NCBI RefSeq assembly: GCF_022227765.1
Contig: NZ_JAJMLZ010000001.1
Coordinates: 434,001-498,000 of the forward strand
Direction of reading: 5' to 3'
DNA from: Ectothiorhodospira shaposhnikovii
GTDB lineage: Bacteria; Pseudomonadota; Gammaproteobacteria; Ectothiorhodospirales; Ectothiorhodospiraceae
Length of the DNA stretch: 64,000 nt
Shown: positions 30,095 to 38,471 of the stretch, piece after piece
Layout: each line of letters opens with the position of its first letter
Numbering within the stretch: position 1 is the stretch's first letter
Position numbers and translations under genes: made by a program
The notes under the pieces: model-generated
Database searches by the model: none
What the model was told of the DNA's origin: nothing
The model's input: only the letters and a program-made list of their open reading frames with translations

Positions 30095-30841
30095 TCAGGG
30101 GGTCTCCAGCTGGAAGGAAATGGTGGTGACTACCCGTACCTTCTTGATTTCAGGGGTGTAGTTATCCAGATCCTCGATGCTGAACAAGCCTTGGGTAGCG
30201 GTGAGGATACCGCCCACCCGGCTGCCGGAATCCTGGGCGAACTGCTCGGCGGCACGGCGTGCGTCCCGGGTGGCTTCGGCCACCATGTCCGGTTTGACCC
30301 GCTCCAGTTCCGTGAACAGGAACTGGGGCCGGTGTTCATAGCTCTGGGTCAAGGCCACGCCCGCGCTCACCAGGGCGCCGGTCTCGCGCATGGCCTGGCT
30401 CACCCGCGGGGCATCATCGCTGCGTACCAGCACCACCACGTCCGCCCCGAATCGGTAGGACGGACGGTGTTCTCCGTAGATGTTCTGTTCCCGGTCGGTA
30501 ATGGTGGGCGGCACGATCCGGATCTGTTCCCTGTCAAACCCCTGGCCGAGCAGAAAGTCGATGACCTGACCGCGCTGGCCGTCGATACCCTGTTGCAGCT
30601 CATCCAGTCGCTGCGCCTGGACCTGGAATACCACCGGCCAGAGAACCAGGTTGGCAGGAATTTCCCGTTCCGACAGGCCCCGTACCGTCACCTGTCGATG
30701 CGCACTGGTGATCTTGTCGGCGGAAGTGGTCATGCCCAGGCGCACCTGGGAGCCCAGCAGGGTCGGACCCAGGATCAGCGCCACGCAGGCCAGGGAGAGG
30801 GCCAGGATGGAAACCAGTAGAAGCGGACGTTCTTTCATCAT
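30095..30841 (-). CDS. SIMPL domain-containing protein (DUF541)
   Basis: A 248-residue protein with an N-terminal signal anchor (LLLVSILALSLACVALILG) and a periplasmic SIMPL/DUF541 domain, recognised by VTVRGLSEREIPANLVLWPV near the start and by DARRAAEQFAQDSGSRVGGI and IKKVRVVTTISFQL at the end. SIMPL proteins are periplasmic or outer-membrane proteins of unclear function, some linked to oxidative stress. The start codon lies about 8 bp from the right-end hairpin of the IscB element and has no good ribosome-binding site, so the insertion may have replaced its native upstream region. Confidence 0.85.
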   Translation of the reverse strand: MMKERPLLLVSILALSLACVALILGPTLLGSQVRLGMTTSADKITSAHRQVTVRGLSEREIPANLVLWPVVFQVQAQRLDELQQGIDGQRGQVIDFLLGQGFDREQIRIVPPTITDREQNIYGEHRPSYRFGADVVVLVRSDDAPRVSQAMRETGALVSAGVALTQSYEHRPQFLFTELERVKPDMVAEATRDARRAAEQFAQDSGSRVGGILTATQGLFSIEDLDNYTPEIKKVRVVTTISFQLETP

Positions 30842-30901
30842 TTTGCGCGAGAAACCCCGGCCTTCAGGGCGGGGAGGGATAGCGCATCGTGCGCAGCACG
30901 A

Positions 30902-32233
30902 TCACGCGGCCCTGGTCGCGTCCTCCTGTGTCGGCTTGGGTTGCAAGGCATAGCCATAGCCATCAGCCCTTTGCAGCAGGCGGCAATGGCGGTGTGAAAT
31001 CCCCTGAACCACACCCTCTCGGGTCTGGATATTGAAACTGCCGGTGGCGCGAATGGCCACCCGGCCCTGATAGGTGCCGGCCTTTTTGCCGGTCGGTACG
31101 TTGGCCTGCACCAAGTCTCCGGTCTGAAAGCCTTTTACCTGTTTTTGTCGCATCAGGTAACCACGGGGAAAGCCAAAGCGATTGAGCCGTGTGCGCTGAT
31201 AACTGCCCCGGCCCGTGGCCCGCACCGTCAAGGTGGGCACGTTCCAGTGAGTGATGGCAGTGACTGGCCCGACACAGGCCGCATCCAGGGCGTGGGTCTT
31301 GGGAATGCCCAATCGCTGTCGGTTGTATTTGGTGCGGCCACCGCTACTGGTGATCACCGGCAGGCCCGTGGCCTGAATCTGTCGGAATAGCGCCCAGCGG
31401 GTGCTGTTGACGGCGGCGGCATCCTTGAGGGGGGCCTTGGCCTGGGCCTCGATCCGTTGCAGGCGCTTGGGATCATCGGCCAGAAACACTTCCACGGGCT
31501 GATTCCCCTTGGCCTGATTGCAATCAGGACAGGCCAGGGTCAGATTGCTGACCCGATCTGACCCGCCCCGACTCCGGGGGTGGATGTGTTCCACCTCCAG
31601 GGGCAGATCCTTGGCTCCGCAGTAGGCGCAGCACCGTTGCCACTTCTCCAGCAGATATTCCCTGACCTCATAACCGTGCAATGTCCCCTGTTGGTATTCA
31701 ACGCCGCTGATTTCTGGATTTTCCATCGCCTGCGTATCGAACCGAACCCGCTCCATGGTGATCCCCGTCACCGGGGCCAGTCGGCACAATCGGTTCACCC
31801 AGGCCATGGTGGTGTCCACGCGATGTTGCAGGCTCGGGGCCAGCCAGCCCGATGGCCGGGTCCGGTTGTGGAATCGGGGCGCCCGGTGGCGCAACTGTCC
31901 CCGGCGCCGCCGACGAAAGGCACGGCGCTGGGTCAATGCATCCTTGATGTGTTGGCCCCGATGCTCGATCTCCATCAGCATCAGTACCTGCTGATGCTCC
32001 GGATCAGCATCATCCTCGCGGATCACCGTGACTCCGGTGGTCTTGCTGCCGGGATCGATCTTGATCTGGATGGGTTGCAGCGCGGATTCCTCTACCGTGC
32101 GATCCTTGAGCCGGATGGTGAACGGACGCATCCGGTGGACCACGGCCCGGCCCCGCTCCAGCAGCAACCGTGCCCGCTTCTCCGAGCAGGGCATCAGGGG
32201 CTTTTTCCTCTTGTCCAGTACCAAAACCGCCAT
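30902..32233 (-). CDS. iscB: IscB RNA-guided endonuclease (OMEGA system, Cas9 ancestor family)
   Basis: A 443-residue protein with the full IscB architecture. The PLMP domain opens the protein (VLDKRKKPLMPCSEKRARLL). RuvC-I follows with D60 in IKIDPGSKTTGVTV, an arginine-rich bridge helix (about 103-124), RuvC-II with E161 in ITMERVRFD, an HNH domain (about 201-245) with CxxC pairs and EVEHIHPRSRGGS (H216), and RuvC-III with H314 and D317 in THALDAACVG. All catalytic residues of both nuclease domains are present. The start was set at the Met of the PLMP domain; an open frame upstream runs through the RNA-coding region and lacks homology. IscB uses an omega RNA to cut DNA next to a target-adjacent motif. 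Confidence 0.95.
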   Translation of the reverse strand: MAVLVLDKRKKPLMPCSEKRARLLLERGRAVVHRMRPFTIRLKDRTVEESALQPIQIKIDPGSKTTGVTVIREDDADPEHQQVLMLMEIEHRGQHIKDALTQRRAFRRRRRGQLRHRAPRFHNRTRPSGWLAPSLQHRVDTTMAWVNRLCRLAPVTGITMERVRFDTQAMENPEISGVEYQQGTLHGYEVREYLLEKWQRCCAYCGAKDLPLEVEHIHPRSRGGSDRVSNLTLACPDCNQAKGNQPVEVFLADDPKRLQRIEAQAKAPLKDAAAVNSTRWALFRQIQATGLPVITSSGGRTKYNRQRLGIPKTHALDAACVGPVTAITHWNVPTLTVRATGRGSYQRTRLNRFGFPRGYLMRQKQVKGFQTGDLVQANVPTGKKAGTYQGRVAIRATGSFNIQTREGVVQGISHRHCRLLQRADGYGYALQPKPTQEDATRAA

Positions 32234-32244
32234 CTCAAATGCTC

Positions 32245-32515
32245 TCAAAACAGAACCCTTACGGGTCCGGTGACGTGGGGCTTTCGCCCCATCTCCCCTC
32301 GGGAATGTCTGCAACCGGCTCCCGCTGACGCGGCGGCTGGAACCTTCGGCGCTTTACCTTTCGCCAGCATGATCCCAGCCTTACAGAGCGGCGGACTGAG
32401 GCAGCATCCGCCGGTGGGTCTTAACGACCTGTTGCAAACGTAGCGGACTTTCACCGCTCTCCCTGGTCAACCCGGCTTGCTCTCACAAGCCCCCGACTTC
32501 AGTCGGGGGTAGTTG
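32245..32515 (-). ncRNA. candidate omega RNA (guide RNA) of IscB
   Basis: In known IscB loci the omega RNA is encoded just upstream of iscB, with its guide reading out of the element end. Here the roughly 270 bp between the element end and the iscB start holds no homologous protein but many hairpins: 32490-32509 (9-bp stem), CGGCGGA/TCCGCCG (32390-32414), GGCG...CGCC near 32349-32365, TGGGGC-TTTC-GCCCCA (32276-32291) and ACCC-TTAC-GGGT (32255-32266). The RNA would be read on the minus strand. The guide would come from the flanking bases near 32515-32535. Exact ends are not determinable by eye. Confidence 0.75.
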
Positions 32516-32653
32516 ACAAAACCATATAAAAAAAGTCCCTTAGAATTTTATCGCACATCCTGTGGTCAGAGTATTCCGGTATCAGGCCGGTTTTTTTCGT
32601 CGTGTGGGTCATGTGACGGCCCATCCACGCCTTGCACTGGGAGGATCAGGATC

Positions 32654-32980
32654 ATGCTTTGGTTCGCCATCTTCGTATCGGTCGTGACCATTATGGTGGG
32701 AGTGTGGTCCAGTTGTCTCTCGTCCCAGTGGTCGCGGGTGTCCCCGGTCGCAAACCCCCGGGATATCTTCTGGGTGCGACTGCTGGGCGTCTCGCTGACG
32801 CTGTTCATTCTGGAGCGGATCTGGCGGGTGGAGCAGGCGGGACTGATTCTGGGGTTCGTGATCTGGTGGCTGGCACTGGGGCCGATCATCGCCCTGGTTT
32901 CGATCTTTGCGGCCATGGGCCTGAGAGAGTCGGTGCTGGCGATGCTGAAAATGGAACGACCCGGTGCCGGGTCGTTCTGA
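32654..32980 (+). CDS. small hypothetical membrane protein
   Basis: A 108-residue protein with three predicted membrane helices (MLWFAIFVSVVTIMVGVW; a segment around VRLLGVSLTLFILERIW; FVIWWLALGPIIALVSIFAA). No known family is recognised. The ATG follows AGGATC; the frame is open about 47 codons upstream toward the IscB element but that part looks non-coding. It stands alone between the element and the convergent hydrolase gene, so it may be a native gene left next to the insertion site. Confidence 0.6.
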   Translation: MLWFAIFVSVVTIMVGVWSSCLSSQWSRVSPVANPRDIFWVRLLGVSLTLFILERIWRVEQAGLILGFVIWWLALGPIIALVSIFAAMGLRESVLAMLKMERPGAGSF

Positions 32981-33005
32981 AAGCCTGGTTGGGTCTGTGC
33001 CGTTG

Positions 33006-33587
33006 CTACCCGGCCTGGCGTACTCCCGTGGCAGACTGCTGTTGCAGGGTGCGCAACAGATCCAGTCCCTGGGGCCAGGGGCCGAAGCCGGATGCCACGT
33101 TGATGTGACCGGCGTTGCCGATGTTGATGACCGGCATGCCCCATCGGGTGGTCCAGGGGAGCAGCTTGGCCATGGGCATCCAGGGGTCATTGGTGCTGGC
33201 CACCACCAGACCGGGAAATTCCAGTGGGCGGGAGGGCAACCGGGAGGCCAGGCTTTCGGCCGGGTCTGACGGGTCCCGTGTACCGAAGGAGGAGAACCGG
33301 TCCGGGTCCGCCGGTGCCACCAGCATGACCCCGGCCACCCGTGAGGACAGATGACTGGCGGCGGTGACCGTCGCCAGGCAACCGAAGCTGTGGGCCACCA
33401 GCCAGACCGGTTCCACCGAACGTGTGATCTCGTTGCCCACGGCCTCCACCCAGCGGGACAGGACCGGCGATTCCCAGTCGATGCCGGTGACCCGGCGGGC
33501 ATCCGGAAGCAGCGATTCCATCCAGGTTTGCCAGTGTTCGGCTTCACTGCCGTGAAAGCCGGGTACGATCAGCGTGGTATGGGCCAT
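33006..33587 (-). CDS. RBBP9/YdeN family alpha/beta hydrolase
   Basis: A 193-residue serine-hydrolase-fold protein. The N-terminus TLIVPGFHGSEAEHWQTWME is characteristic of the RBBP9/YdeN family; the nucleophile elbow is LVAHSFGCLATV (S-containing AHSFG), the acid is in VVASTNDPWMP and the histidine in NIGNAGHINVASGFGPWPQG. Substrate is unknown for the bacterial members. The ATG is preceded by GAGGAG eight bases upstream, which decides this start over an open extension. Confidence 0.9.
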   Translation of the reverse strand: MAHTTLIVPGFHGSEAEHWQTWMESLLPDARRVTGIDWESPVLSRWVEAVGNEITRSVEPVWLVAHSFGCLATVTAASHLSSRVAGVMLVAPADPDRFSSFGTRDPSDPAESLASRLPSRPLEFPGLVVASTNDPWMPMAKLLPWTTRWGMPVINIGNAGHINVASGFGPWPQGLDLLRTLQQQSATGVRQAG

Positions 33588-33710
33588 GATAGTGCTCCTC
33601 AACGATCCTGGCCTGACTTTACAGGGATTGCTTATTGTCAATAAAGAATTAATATTTTTATTTTCATTCCTTTTTTGAATTTTTATGTTGTCATGCCCTG
33701 ATTGCCCAGG

Positions 33711-34124
33711 TCAGACAAGAAAATCCCCATCCACGTAATACCAGCGCCCGTCGATGCGCAGAAAATGGCTGCGCTCATGCAGACGGATACCCTTGCCGCC
33801 GACCCGGGACCGGGCCACGAATTCCACCTCGCCGTTCTCGTCCGCCGGTCCACCTCCTGACGTCGCGCGGATGCTCAAGCCCAGCCATTGCTGTTTTGCC
33901 TCCAGTTCCAGCACCTCGGGTCGGGTTTCCGGGTGCCAGGTATCCAACAGATAGTCCGCGCGCCCTTCCACGAAAGCCGTGTAGCGGGAGCGCATCAGGG
34001 CTTCGGCGGTTTGGGGGATGGACCGACCATCCAGAAACGGGCCGCAACAGTGCTCTCGGGTGAGTCCCGAGCCGCAGTGACAGTGATGATTTCCCTCCCG
34101 GGATGTGTGCTTGCGTCTTGCCAT
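33711..34124 (-). CDS. YchJ family SEC-C-type protein
   Basis: A 137-residue protein of the YchJ (UPF0225) family. Near the N-terminus it has the zinc-binding SEC-C-like pattern CHCGSGLTREHCCGPFL, followed by the conserved SRYTAFVEGRADYLLDTWHP and the C-terminal HERSHFLRIDGRWYYVDGDF. The central domain is NTF2-like. Function is unknown. It ends beside an AT-rich stretch (33615-33700) and is divergent from the hydrolase-caspase cassette. Confidence 0.92.
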   Translation of the reverse strand: MARRKHTSREGNHHCHCGSGLTREHCCGPFLDGRSIPQTAEALMRSRYTAFVEGRADYLLDTWHPETRPEVLELEAKQQWLGLSIRATSGGGPADENGEVEFVARSRVGGKGIRLHERSHFLRIDGRWYYVDGDFLV

Positions 34125-34188
34125 GCGGTGTCTCCTGAAGATGAACCCGCACTATACTCATTGGGAGGTCTCCCGCTGCGAGGGTGTC

Positions 34189-35631
34189 ATGGCCTTTTCC
34201 AAATTGAATTATGTCAACGTGGGTCCCCACGGCACGTTCAAGCGTAGCGGGGGATTGCATACGACCCCGCAGGATATCGATGCACTGTTTGAGTATCTCG
34301 CCCGGACCGGCGTGGATAAGCTCGCCGTGCATTTTCATGGTGGGCTCGTGCCGGAGGGGCGGGGGGAGATGATTGCCCGCTCCATGCAGACGGTTTTCGA
34401 GAAGGGCAACGCCCATGGACTGACCTTCATCTGGGAGACAGGACTCGTCGAGACCCTGATGCGAAACGTGACACGGGTGAATCAGACAAGGTTCTTTCAG
34501 AAACTGGTCCGCTACGTCTTCCGTCAGTTGAGCAAACGACTCGGTGGAGACCTTTCGGGCCGAGGCCCCGGGGAACCCATGACGATGTCCGAGATTGAGG
34601 CCGAGCTGTCACGGATCGACAAATTCGAGGCGTTGGAGAGTGCCGCGCGGGGCGGTGCCGATCGGCTTGACGAAGCGGATCTTGAATTTGCGCTGGGTGA
34701 GATGGAGCTGGAGTTTCTGCTGGAGCTTCAAGGCGACACTGATCTTGCGGACGGGGATTTTGATGCGCTTGTCGGGGCGGCGGTACTGGATCCGTCCATT
34801 GCGCATGAATTGCGTGATGAAACCGGGCGCGGGGTTGCGTTGTTCCAGGTGGCCAAGTACCTCGCCAGGATCACTTACCGGGTTCTGAAGCGCTATGTGG
34901 ACAAGCGGGATCATGGTCTGTACCCGACCGTGATCGAGGAAATCCTGCGTGAATTTTACCTGGCCGATTTCGGCGCATGGACATGGGGACGGATGAAGGA
35001 TGTCGCTGCCGAGATGTGGCTACCCAATGGTGCGACCCTCGACGAGAACTCCCATCCCGGGACCTACTTTCTCCACAAGCTCAAGGCGCATCAGGAGCGT
35101 CACCCTGGTTTCAAGGTCGATCTGGTGGGACATAGTGCCGGGTCCATCGCGATTTGTCATATGTTGCATGCCGGCGACGCAGCGGGCGTCCTGCCGGACA
35201 TCCGCGCCATCATCTTTCTCGCCCCCGCCTGTCTGACGCGGCTTTTGCATGATGAAATCATCGCCCACCCCGAGCGTTACGACACTTTCCGGATGTTCAC
35301 CATGGCCGATGCCCTGGAACAGAAGGACCCGCTCGTTCCGGGTGTCTATACACGTTCATTACTCTATTTCATCTCGGGCGTGCTTGAGGACGAGGTCGAT
35401 ACCCCATTGGCGGGCATGGCTCGTTTCTGGAGCGGAACACCCCCCTTCAATGAGGGTTATCTGATGGAGACGGCGCGCTGGCTCCTGGCAGAGACCGAAA
35501 ACCGCGCCGTGCTCTCGAAAACACCCGATGAGGCACTGGAGGGACTTCGTACCACATCGGGCTCCCACGGTGGGTTCGATGATGACGAACCCACCCGGGG
35601 GTCGATCACTCATCTGGTCGCGAAGCCGTAG
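34189..35631 (+). CDS. putative alpha/beta hydrolase, first gene of a caspase cassette
   Basis: A 480-residue protein without a family I can name. The N-terminal part has KLAVHFHGGLVPEGRGEMIA, an HGG oxyanion-type motif, and the second half has the nucleophile elbow VDLVGHSAGSIAICHML with S316, followed by ADIRAIIFLAPACL-like strand. It therefore looks like a lipase/esterase-type hydrolase with an acidic helical insertion (about 135-240). The start is the ATG after GAGGGTGTC. It lies nine bases upstream of the caspase-like gene, so both are surely one transcript. It could be an effector cleaved or activated by the protease; that is inference. Confidence 0.7.
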   Translation: MAFSKLNYVNVGPHGTFKRSGGLHTTPQDIDALFEYLARTGVDKLAVHFHGGLVPEGRGEMIARSMQTVFEKGNAHGLTFIWETGLVETLMRNVTRVNQTRFFQKLVRYVFRQLSKRLGGDLSGRGPGEPMTMSEIEAELSRIDKFEALESAARGGADRLDEADLEFALGEMELEFLLELQGDTDLADGDFDALVGAAVLDPSIAHELRDETGRGVALFQVAKYLARITYRVLKRYVDKRDHGLYPTVIEEILREFYLADFGAWTWGRMKDVAAEMWLPNGATLDENSHPGTYFLHKLKAHQERHPGFKVDLVGHSAGSIAICHMLHAGDAAGVLPDIRAIIFLAPACLTRLLHDEIIAHPERYDTFRMFTMADALEQKDPLVPGVYTRSLLYFISGVLEDEVDTPLAGMARFWSGTPPFNEGYLMETARWLLAETENRAVLSKTPDEALEGLRTTSGSHGGFDDDEPTRGSITHLVAKP

Positions 35632-35640
35632 ATCCGTGCC

Positions 35641-36705
35641 ATGTCGAGTCGCGAGCCGGGAGACTACGCCATTGTGGTTGGCATCGATGCCTATCCGCGC
35701 TATGGCGCTAACGGGCGTCATCTCCGCGGTGCGGTGCGGGATGCAAAACGCTTTTACCAGTGGCTTTTGAATCAGGACACGGGCGGCGGGCTCGATTCCG
35801 ACAATTGTCGCCTGATCACATCGGAACAAAACCCGATGGCGCTCACGCAGACGACGGTGGATCTGGCGCTTGACGATCTGTGGGCGAGAGCCCGGAATGC
35901 CGGGGGCGGGCGGCGGTTCTATTTTTTCTTTTCTGGCCATGGACAGTCGGTCGTGGGTTCGGATGCCACGACCTACGATCAGTCGTTCTGTCTGCCGCAG
36001 TGGTCCCAGACCATGCCCCATGCCGCACTCAATGCCGACAGCTATCCCAGGGTTGTGCAGACCTGCATGCCGTTCCGCGAGATCGTGATGTTTCTTGACT
36101 GCTGCCGTGTTCCAGCGATCAAGGTACGGGCGATGAACAGCTCGGTGGGCTGTCATGCGCCGCTGGAGGGCTTTGAACAAGTGGAATGCATGGCCTATTT
36201 TGCCGCCGAGCCCATGCGGCGCGCCTTCGAGGGCAGTGTGCAGACGGAGGATGATCAAGCGACGGATGTGCACGGCTTTTTTTCCACCGCGCTCATGGAA
36301 GCGTTGCAGAAAGGATCGTCACGCCCCGGGGGCGGCATCGGGGCGGAGGCTCTGTGGCAGTATCTGGAATACCGGGTACCGCAACTGGCCGACGAAAACG
36401 GCCGTCGACAGATACCTCAACGGGTGCCGCTGCGCTTCTCCGATACGGTGGTATTCGGTGCCGCGGGACAGGCTACGGCGCCAGAAGCCGAAAATTTCGA
36501 GATCCGCTTCAGCGCCGCGCGCCAGGGGCCAGTGCGTCTTTTTGACGCATCAGCCACCGAGATGCGTGCCGGGAATCCATCGGAAGCGTCGTGGCGAGTT
36601 CGGCTTGAGCCAGGCGAGACGTATCTGTTGATCGACGAAGGCAGCGGCCAGAGACGTGTCTTCGTTTTCCTCGCCGACATGGAGGGGACCCATGACACCT
36701 TCTGA
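35641..36705 (+). CDS. caspase-fold cysteine protease (peptidase C14 family)
   Basis: A 354-residue protein. Residues about 8-240 form a caspase-like domain: first strand YAIVVGIDAYPRYG, then the catalytic His (H100) in RRFYFFFSGHGQS and the catalytic Cys in IVMFLDCCRVPAI (C154/C155), as in bacterial metacaspase-like proteins. ADVHGFFSTALMEAL-type helices and a final YLEYRVPQLADENGRRQIPQ follow. The C-terminal 80 residues form a predicted beta domain. It overlaps the next gene by 14 bp. Bacterial caspase-like proteases often act in defence or programmed cell death with an adjacent effector gene. Confidence 0.88.
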   Translation: MSSREPGDYAIVVGIDAYPRYGANGRHLRGAVRDAKRFYQWLLNQDTGGGLDSDNCRLITSEQNPMALTQTTVDLALDDLWARARNAGGGRRFYFFFSGHGQSVVGSDATTYDQSFCLPQWSQTMPHAALNADSYPRVVQTCMPFREIVMFLDCCRVPAIKVRAMNSSVGCHAPLEGFEQVECMAYFAAEPMRRAFEGSVQTEDDQATDVHGFFSTALMEALQKGSSRPGGGIGAEALWQYLEYRVPQLADENGRRQIPQRVPLRFSDTVVFGAAGQATAPEAENFEIRFSAARQGPVRLFDASATEMRAGNPSEASWRVRLEPGETYLLIDEGSGQRRVFVFLADMEGTHDTF

Positions 36706-38341
36706 TGACAGCGCCTTGGTGCGTCTTGGACTCAGGGCCCGGAACACCCATACCGGCGATACCGATCACGACACGCGGATCAGCGTTTACGATGGTCACG
36801 GCATGCTGGTCGCACGAGAAGCAGGCCTGCTTTCGGTCACCTTGGCACGGGGTCTTTACACGCTCCGCACCGAGCGATTGGGCGAGATGGGCGAAGATCG
36901 GGTCATCCTGCTTGACCGGGACCTGGAAATGACCCTGTCTTCGCCTCGCCGTCATTCGGCCATGCCCTCGGCGGATACCGCGCATACCCATGAATTTCTG
37001 CAGGCGGTCAGCATGCGCTACAGTCGGGAGTCGAGCTGCGAGGTGCCGGGTGCGCTGGATGATGATCCACGCCTGATGGTTCTGGTGCGGGCCACGGGAG
37101 ACCAGGATCACTCCGACAGCTTCCCCGCCGGGACGCTGTCACTGATCCGCGAAGACGGCAGTGTCGTGACCCGCTTCGAGCCGGAAAATACCCAACGCAA
37201 CCAGCGCGAGGGCTGGGTGGTGTTTTCGGCCCGGCTGCACCCGGGCAACTATATCCTGACCGACATTCACGAAGGCCGCGCCGTCAGTTTGCCGGTTTTG
37301 CTGAACGGTGGTTGGGACACGTTTGTCTTCGTTCCCTTCGAGGGTGTGCCGCAACTGGCAGCCTCCAGTATCGATATGCGAAGACGCGGCGAGGGCTATG
37401 ATCCCGGAGACCGCTTCACGCAGGAGATCGATGCGGCGCTTCAGGGGCTGGGCTCGCGACTGAATCTGCTTTCCGATGTGTTACTGAAGGAGGCCATCTT
37501 CGGCAAGTTCCGGCATCCGTTTCATGGAATGGTCGGGGCTTATGCGCATCTTTTGGGAGGGCGTCGAAGTGAACGGCTGGAGAGGGACATACTGCGCAAT
37601 CTCTGGCATCTGCTCGAAGGTTCCACGGACGTGATTGCCTTGTTGCTGCTGGCACTGGAACGAGAGCCGGACGGGATTCCGGACAGCCTCGGGGAACTCG
37701 ACGCGGTAGCTGGGGAAATCTTCGGTATGAGTATCACGGACCAGTTACCACTCGGTTTCCCGCCGATGCTGCGCAGTGGACTTGATTCCCTGATCCATGC
37801 GAGCGTGAAGCTGCCTGAACTGATTGCACCGAACTCCTGGCTTGAGACGGCGGCAAACGCTTCCTATTCGGAAGGCGCTTGGGCGGTCTGGGAGCAGGTG
37901 GCGGCTATGCCCAGCCAGCAGAAACTCTATTCCGTCGTCAAACGCGCGCTTGCCGGCGCCGGACGACGCGCGGTGCATACGATTTATGCCGACGATCGGA
38001 TCAACAGCATCGTGGGAACCGACAGGGGATTGATTTCGGGCATCGTGGCCGATATCGCCCGTGATCTGAAAGATTATGTGGTCCATGTGGATCCTTCCAT
38101 CATCCAGGGTGACACGAATGTGCGTGAACTGGTGTTGTCCGTGGCCAGGGCGGCCCAGCCCCGCCAGGATTCGCCGCACAACCTGTGCCCGGACAATCGT
38201 ATTCCGGATTGGCTCGTGACCCTCGTGCGGGAGCGGTGCCGGCGGGAGGGCAAGCATTTCGATCCACGCAAGCTTGCCCGCATGGCGGGTGTGCCGCTGA
38301 AATCCGTGGAGCGGGTGATGACTCGTCCTTCAGCCGATTGA
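36692..38341 (+). CDS. uncharacterised protein, third gene of the caspase cassette
   Basis: A 549-residue protein with no recognised domain. Residues about 1-90 and 100-240 look like two beta-sandwich modules (DTRISVYDGHGMLVAREAG; RLMVLVRATGD; GNYILTDIHEGRAVSLPVLL). Residues about 245-480 are predicted helical. The C-terminus (about 525-545, DPRKLARMAGVPLKSVERVM) resembles a helix-turn-helix. The start is the ATG after GGAGGGGACCC, inside the caspase gene. The first beta module resembles the C-terminal beta domain of the caspase protein in pattern, so they may bind each other. It may be a scaffold, sensor or protease substrate. Confidence 0.7.
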   Translation: MTPSDDSALVRLGLRARNTHTGDTDHDTRISVYDGHGMLVAREAGLLSVTLARGLYTLRTERLGEMGEDRVILLDRDLEMTLSSPRRHSAMPSADTAHTHEFLQAVSMRYSRESSCEVPGALDDDPRLMVLVRATGDQDHSDSFPAGTLSLIREDGSVVTRFEPENTQRNQREGWVVFSARLHPGNYILTDIHEGRAVSLPVLLNGGWDTFVFVPFEGVPQLAASSIDMRRRGEGYDPGDRFTQEIDAALQGLGSRLNLLSDVLLKEAIFGKFRHPFHGMVGAYAHLLGGRRSERLERDILRNLWHLLEGSTDVIALLLLALEREPDGIPDSLGELDAVAGEIFGMSITDQLPLGFPPMLRSGLDSLIHASVKLPELIAPNSWLETAANASYSEGAWAVWEQVAAMPSQQKLYSVVKRALAGAGRRAVHTIYADDRINSIVGTDRGLISGIVADIARDLKDYVVHVDPSIIQGDTNVRELVLSVARAAQPRQDSPHNLCPDNRIPDWLVTLVRERCRREGKHFDPRKLARMAGVPLKSVERVMTRPSAD

Positions 38342-38471
38342 GGTGGTTCGGATTGATGTCATGAGGGGTTGTCCCGACGGGCGCCCATACGCATGAAACG
38401 GGAGGTGGTTTGCAAAATGGTCTAATCTTCCAACTCAGGATCATGCAACGGAACAGGAAAGGAGGGACGAG

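Larger units (their letters stand above)
30845..32520 (-). mobile_element. IS200/IS605-type element carrying iscB, without a Y1 transposase
   Basis: The element is about 1.7 kb. Its proximal end has the hairpin CCCCGGCC-TTCA-GGGCGGGG (30854-30873) and its distal end the perfect 9-bp stem CCCCCGACT/AGTCGGGGG (32490-32509), followed by TAGTTGACA. Such subterminal hairpins are the recognition structures of TnpA-type elements. The only gene inside is iscB; no tnpA is present, so movement would need a transposase acting in trans. Exact ends are approximate: these elements make no target duplication, and a comparison with an empty site is needed. Confidence 0.75.

Noticed and set aside
32234-32314. 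27-codon N-terminal extension of IscB
   Set aside because: The frame is open there, but the residues precede the PLMP domain, lack similarity and overlap the structured RNA region.
30845-32520. Complete IS605 element with its own transposase
   Set aside because: No Y1 tyrosine transposase gene is present; iscB is the only gene between the terminal hairpins.
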